Source: Thermoplasmata archaeon
Lineage (GTDB): Archaea; Thermoplasmatota; Thermoplasmata; Thermoplasmatales; Thermoplasmataceae
Reading direction: 5' to 3'
Assembly: GCA_021797055.1 (NCBI GenBank)
Contig: JAKAAI010000071.1
Coordinates: 1 to 9,206, forward strand
Length of the DNA: 9,206 nucleotides
The position numbers were made by a program, and so were the translations under genes. Within the stretch, counting starts at the first letter, position 1. Each line of letters opens with the position of its first letter. The notes under the pieces are model-generated. The model had not been told where the DNA came from. It ran no database searches and worked only from the letters and a program-made list of their open reading frames with translations. Below are positions 6,842 to 9,206 of the stretch, one piece after another.

Positions 6842-7318
6842 AAGGATACCTCTCATTGAACATGAAAACAAAGCCTGTTCACTGGAAGGATCATGTATAT
6901 TTTCTCTGGCGGGGACATCAAGCTCAAGCACAGGTATGTCGATTGGAACGGGGTAGGGGGAATCTATTAGTCGGTGTATACAGGCGTCTTCGGCGCAACA
7001 AAGCTGAGCTTCCTGCGTGATATGATGCTTGAAATCTGTTCAGAGATTTCATTAGTAACGCAAAAAAAGACATGGAAAGGAAGAGCCGATCTGGGATCCA
7101 TCTTAATGGATTGGAACTTGTGCATGATTAGTTCTTGGAACGCCAGTAAAATGGATCTAGTTCTGTGTATGTGTTTCCTAATTATTCGCGGTGAGGGAAA
7201 CATATACTTCGACAAGAGTAGTATACAAACGGGTAACACAAGTACAGTGTATTAAACACTTTAAAAGAAGTAAAGCAGGTTCAATAATTTCAATAGTTAA
7301 ATCTACATGCCTTGACAC
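6842..7318. other. About 480 bp with broken reading frames only; possible decayed gene
   Basis: No intact recognisable gene was found between the FAD oxidoreductase and the aldolase. On the plus strand an ATG at 6862 opens 51 codons (MKTKPVHWKDHVYF...) to a TGA at 7015-7017. In the same frame past several stops, 7045-7128 reads as a coding-like hydrophilic stretch (KKDMERKSRSGIHLNGLELVHD), interrupted again by stops at 7129 and later. Overlapping frames of about 90 codons exist on both strands (6974-7255 plus; 6967-7239 minus), but their protein sequences look random and mutually exclude each other. A frameshifted, degraded gene is possible. I do not recognise its family. Confidence 0.35.
7296..7302 (+). 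promoter_or_regulatory. TATA-like element of the aldolase gene
   Basis: GTTAAAT is centred about 20 bases before the ATG at 7319, closer than at the other genes here. It would suit either a short shift of the transcription start or use of the in-frame ATG at 7331. A second AT-rich stretch, CAATAATTT (7282-7290), would give a start a few bases before 7319. No Shine-Dalgarno was seen. Confidence 0.35.
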
Positions 7319-8080
7319 ATGAATAATCAGATGAAGAAGAAACTCAAAAATGGTGAAGTTGTCCTCGGATCATGGATAACGATATCGAGCGCTGAGATAC
7401 CTGAGATATTATCTGTTAACGACTTCGACTGGTTCCTATTCGATATGGAACATGCACCACTTACAGTAGCACAACTTGAACCACTACTACAGACGACTTC
7501 CAGAAAGATCACACCATTGGTGAGGGTTCCAGTTAACTCACTCATGTATGTCAAGCAGGCCCTTGACACTGGAGGTGAAGGCGTTATGATACCGATGGTG
7601 AATAGCCAAGTTGATGCCTCTGATGCAGTTTCTTATACCAGATATCCACCGGCGGGCATAAGAGGAACAGGAGCGCGGAGAGCTTCGCAGTATTATTCTA
7701 TGCATTCTGAATACCTGAAGACAGCTAACAGTGAAGTTATCGTCATTGTACAGATAGAGACAAAGGAAGCCGTCAACAATTTTGAGGATATCATATCAGT
7801 GGATGGAGTTGATGGCTGGTTTGTAGGACCAAACGATCTGGCCGCTTCTCTCGGCCATTTGGGCCAGCCTGAATCAGCCGTTGTTGAAGATGCAATGAAA
7901 AAAATGCTGAAGATTGCAGAGAGATCAGACAAGCCTGGAGGTACACTTTCATTCAATGTAAAAAAGGCGAGAGAATACATAGGTGAAGGATTCAAGATAA
8001 TGGCAATCGGCTCTGACGATTATTTCCTTTTGAACGGGGCCAGGGAGGCACTTGAAAATATTAGAAAGGGATTTCGGTAA
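7319..8080 (+). CDS. HpcH/HpaI-family class II (metal-dependent) aldolase
   Basis: A 253-residue TIM-barrel aldolase of the HpcH/HpaI family (4-hydroxy-2-oxoheptanedioate aldolase, 2-dehydro-3-deoxyglucarate aldolase and relatives), which reversibly splits 2-oxo-4-hydroxy acids into pyruvate and an aldehyde. Catalytic and metal residues known from E. coli HpcH (His45, Arg70, Glu149, Asp175) have counterparts: H45 in FDMEHAP, R69 in PLVRVP, E147 in VQIETKEA and D173 in VGPNDLAAS. RYPPAGIRGTGARRAS (108-123) matches the family's substrate-loop motif. The exact match of H45 numbering supports the ATG at 7319, although an ATG four codons later is possible. The enzyme lies 110 bases upstream of threonine-synthase-like copy B on the same strand. 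The context suggests handling of hydroxy-oxo acids from amino acid or sugar-acid breakdown; the substrate is unknown. Confidence 0.93.
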   Translation: MNNQMKKKLKNGEVVLGSWITISSAEIPEILSVNDFDWFLFDMEHAPLTVAQLEPLLQTTSRKITPLVRVPVNSLMYVKQALDTGGEGVMIPMVNSQVDASDAVSYTRYPPAGIRGTGARRASQYYSMHSEYLKTANSEVIVIVQIETKEAVNNFEDIISVDGVDGWFVGPNDLAASLGHLGQPESAVVEDAMKKMLKIAERSDKPGGTLSFNVKKAREYIGEGFKIMAIGSDDYFLLNGAREALENIRKGFR

Positions 8081-8096
8081 AGGTAAATTGATATAA

Positions 8097-8117
8097 TTTG
8101 TATGGAAATCATACAAA
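8097..8117. promoter_or_regulatory. Perfect 8-bp inverted repeat between aldolase and copy B
   Basis: TTTGTATG (8097-8104) and CATACAAA (8110-8117) are exact reverse complements with a 5-base loop. The element begins 16 bases after the aldolase stop and ends 73 bases before the copy B start. It has no strong T-run and is poor in G-C pairs, so it could be a weak transcription end, an mRNA 3'-end hairpin or an operator for copy B. The sequence does not decide. Confidence 0.35.
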
Positions 8118-8160
8118 AGTTTCGGTTGGAATGCGATATTATCCATTGTGCCGAACTCAA

Positions 8161-8169
8161 TATTAATTA
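8161..8169 (+). promoter_or_regulatory. TATA-like box of threonine-synthase-like copy B
   Basis: TATTAATTA is centred 26 bases before the GTG at 8191. This is the same spacing as at copy A and predicts a leaderless transcript. The spacing helps fix the GTG start, for which there is no Shine-Dalgarno. Confidence 0.5.
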
Positions 8170-8190
8170 GGTTATCAGTCATTCAAGTGT

Positions 8191-9206
8191 GTGGAAAAAT
8201 CTCGTTTTATAGGGCTGGAATGCATTCGGTGCGGAGAAGTCTATTCTGACCCGCAGATCACAGTTTGCAGAACGTGTGGCGACGTCTTAACAGGTAAGTA
8301 TGATCTTACAGGTCTCAAAATTAACATAAAGGAGCAAAAACATTCAATATGGAATTACGCACCAGTTTTGCCTCCGGTTCTTCCTGAAAACCAGGTCTCA
8401 TTGGATGAGGGGAATACTCCATATGTAAGGCTTGAAAACTACGGCAGCATGATTGGCGCCGGAAATATTTGGGCCAAACTTGAGGGATGCAATCCAAGCG
8501 GATCCTTCAAGGACCGGGCTGCTAGTGTTGAGGTATCACTTGCGAAGCAATGGAAGTGCGCTGGAATATTTACTGCATCTTCGGGCAATGCCGCTGCAGC
8601 ACTAGCTGCCTTCGCTGCTCGTGCAAGGCTTAAATGTCTAATACTGGTCAGGGAGGATTCAACCCTTTCCAAACTGGAGCAGATTTCTGCTTATAATCCA
8701 CGAATTGTTAGGGTAAAGAAACTCTTCACCAACAAACAAACCTTGATGGAATCCCTGAAGAGAGTTGAGACGCTGCTCCCAGGCTGGAGGAACGGTTTCG
8801 TCTGGGCACCGTTTAATCCTCTGGCCGCCGATGGGGTAAAAACAATTTCATACGAGATTTCTTCGAAGAAAGTTCCGGATTATGTATTTGTTCCAACAGC
8901 TGGAGGGGATCTTCTCTTCTCTATTTTCAAGGGATTCAGTGAACTAAAGAACATGAACCTTATTGACAAAATGCCAAAAATCGTGACAGTGCAGGGCGAT
9001 AATGCCAGCCCACTGGTTCAGGCATTAGAAAAAAACCTTGACCATGTTGAGGAAACCGGTACTCCCAGCACGATAGCAGGTGCCCTTAGAGTCAACTTCG
9101 GAGCAAACCACGCAATTAAGGCTATAAAGGAATCTGGAGGGTTTGGAATATCGGTGTCAGATCGGGAAATAGAAAATGCCCAGAAAAACCTTGCAGAGCT
9201 GGACGG
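8191..9206 (+). CDS. Zinc-ribbon PLP-dependent threonine-synthase-like enzyme (copy B), C-terminus cut
   Basis: Paralogue of the enzyme at 1487-2698, in the same orientation. 338 complete codons are visible and the last 60 or so residues lie beyond the window. It starts at GTG 8191, which puts the first zinc-ribbon cysteine at residue 11 exactly as in copy A; no ATG is available in frame nearby. Zinc ligands are C11, C14, C26 and C29, and the PLP lysine is K107 in NPSGSFKDRAA. The SSGNAAAALAAFA and PTAGGDLLFSIFKGF loops are kept, including the unusual phosphate loop. It is one codon shorter than copy A, near residue 49. By eye roughly three quarters of residues are the same, with most codons differing silently. 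The exceptions are 8749-8807 and 9080-9206, which are identical at every base. Composition looks more GC-rich than copy A. No inactivating change is visible, so both copies are probably functional, possibly with different regulation or substrates. Confidence 0.9.
   Translation, partial: MEKSRFIGLECIRCGEVYSDPQITVCRTCGDVLTGKYDLTGLKINIKEQKHSIWNYAPVLPPVLPENQVSLDEGNTPYVRLENYGSMIGAGNIWAKLEGCNPSGSFKDRAASVEVSLAKQWKCAGIFTASSGNAAAALAAFAARARLKCLILVREDSTLSKLEQISAYNPRIVRVKKLFTNKQTLMESLKRVETLLPGWRNGFVWAPFNPLAADGVKTISYEISSKKVPDYVFVPTAGGDLLFSIFKGFSELKNMNLIDKMPKIVTVQGDNASPLVQALEKNLDHVEETGTPSTIAGALRVNFGANHAIKAIKESGGFGISVSDREIENAQKNLAELD
8749..8807 (+). repeat. 59-bp block identical to 2048-2106
   Basis: This is the copy B partner of the short identity tract. 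Mismatches at 8748 and 8808 mark its edges. Its composition is like the rest of copy B, which suggests B as donor and A as recipient. Confidence 0.9.
9080..9206 (+). repeat. Identity block with 2379-2505, running into the window end
   Basis: This is the copy B partner of the long identity tract. It begins after the mismatch at 9079 and is still perfect at the last base of the window, so its true length is unknown. Confidence 0.95.

Noticed and set aside
7327..8672. Minus-strand frames at 7327-7569, 7693-7995, 7949-8182 and 8439-8672
   Set aside because: They oppose the aldolase and copy B coding sequences, or straddle their spacer, and look like low-complexity shadows.
1487..9206. Composite transposon bracketed by the two paralogues
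   Set aside because: The repeats are metabolic genes with intact active sites; no transposase, terminal inverted repeats or target duplication was seen.

Overview
The window looks like a piece of a moderately AT-rich archaeal genome, most probably a Thermoplasmatales-type euryarchaeon. This is inference. The support is that most genes have a TATA-like box centred about 24-26 bases before the start codon and no Shine-Dalgarno, which is the leaderless architecture common in that group. Ile ATA and Arg AGA/AGG codons are frequent, and the protein set is mostly amino-acid and organic-acid catabolism. No tRNA, rRNA, CRISPR array or intact insertion sequence was found.

Layout. Positions 1-1372 (minus) hold an APC-family amino-acid permease whose C-terminus lies beyond the left edge. 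It is divergent from a complete zinc-ribbon, PLP-dependent, threonine-synthase-like enzyme at 1487-2698 (plus, 'copy A'). After 486 bases without a convincing gene come three minus-strand genes: a class I aminotransferase (3185-4330), an enoyl-CoA hydratase/isomerase (4431-5213) and a berberine-bridge-type FAD oxidoreductase (5298-6812 at most; start probably 6770). Each has its own promoter-like box, so they are co-directional but perhaps not one operon. About 500 bases with only broken reading frames follow. Then come an HpcH/HpaI-type class II aldolase (7319-8080, plus) and a second threonine-synthase-like gene (8191 to the right edge, plus, 'copy B').

The most striking feature is the relationship of the two threonine-synthase-like paralogues. 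Over most of their length they differ heavily at silent sites. Two blocks are nevertheless identical at every base: 59 bp (2048-2106 = 8749-8807) and at least 127 bp (2379-2505 = 9080-9206, cut only by the window end). This mosaic is best explained by recent gene conversion or recombination between direct repeats 6.7 kb apart. A second notable feature is a perfect 9-bp inverted repeat overlapping the TATA box and start region of copy A, a good candidate operator.

Taken together, the permease, the PLP lyase/synthase-like pair, the aminotransferase, the crotonase-fold enzyme and the pyruvate-type aldolase fit uptake and interconversion of amino acids and 2-oxo acids. The exact pathway cannot be read from the sequence. 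No clearly new multi-gene system is evident.
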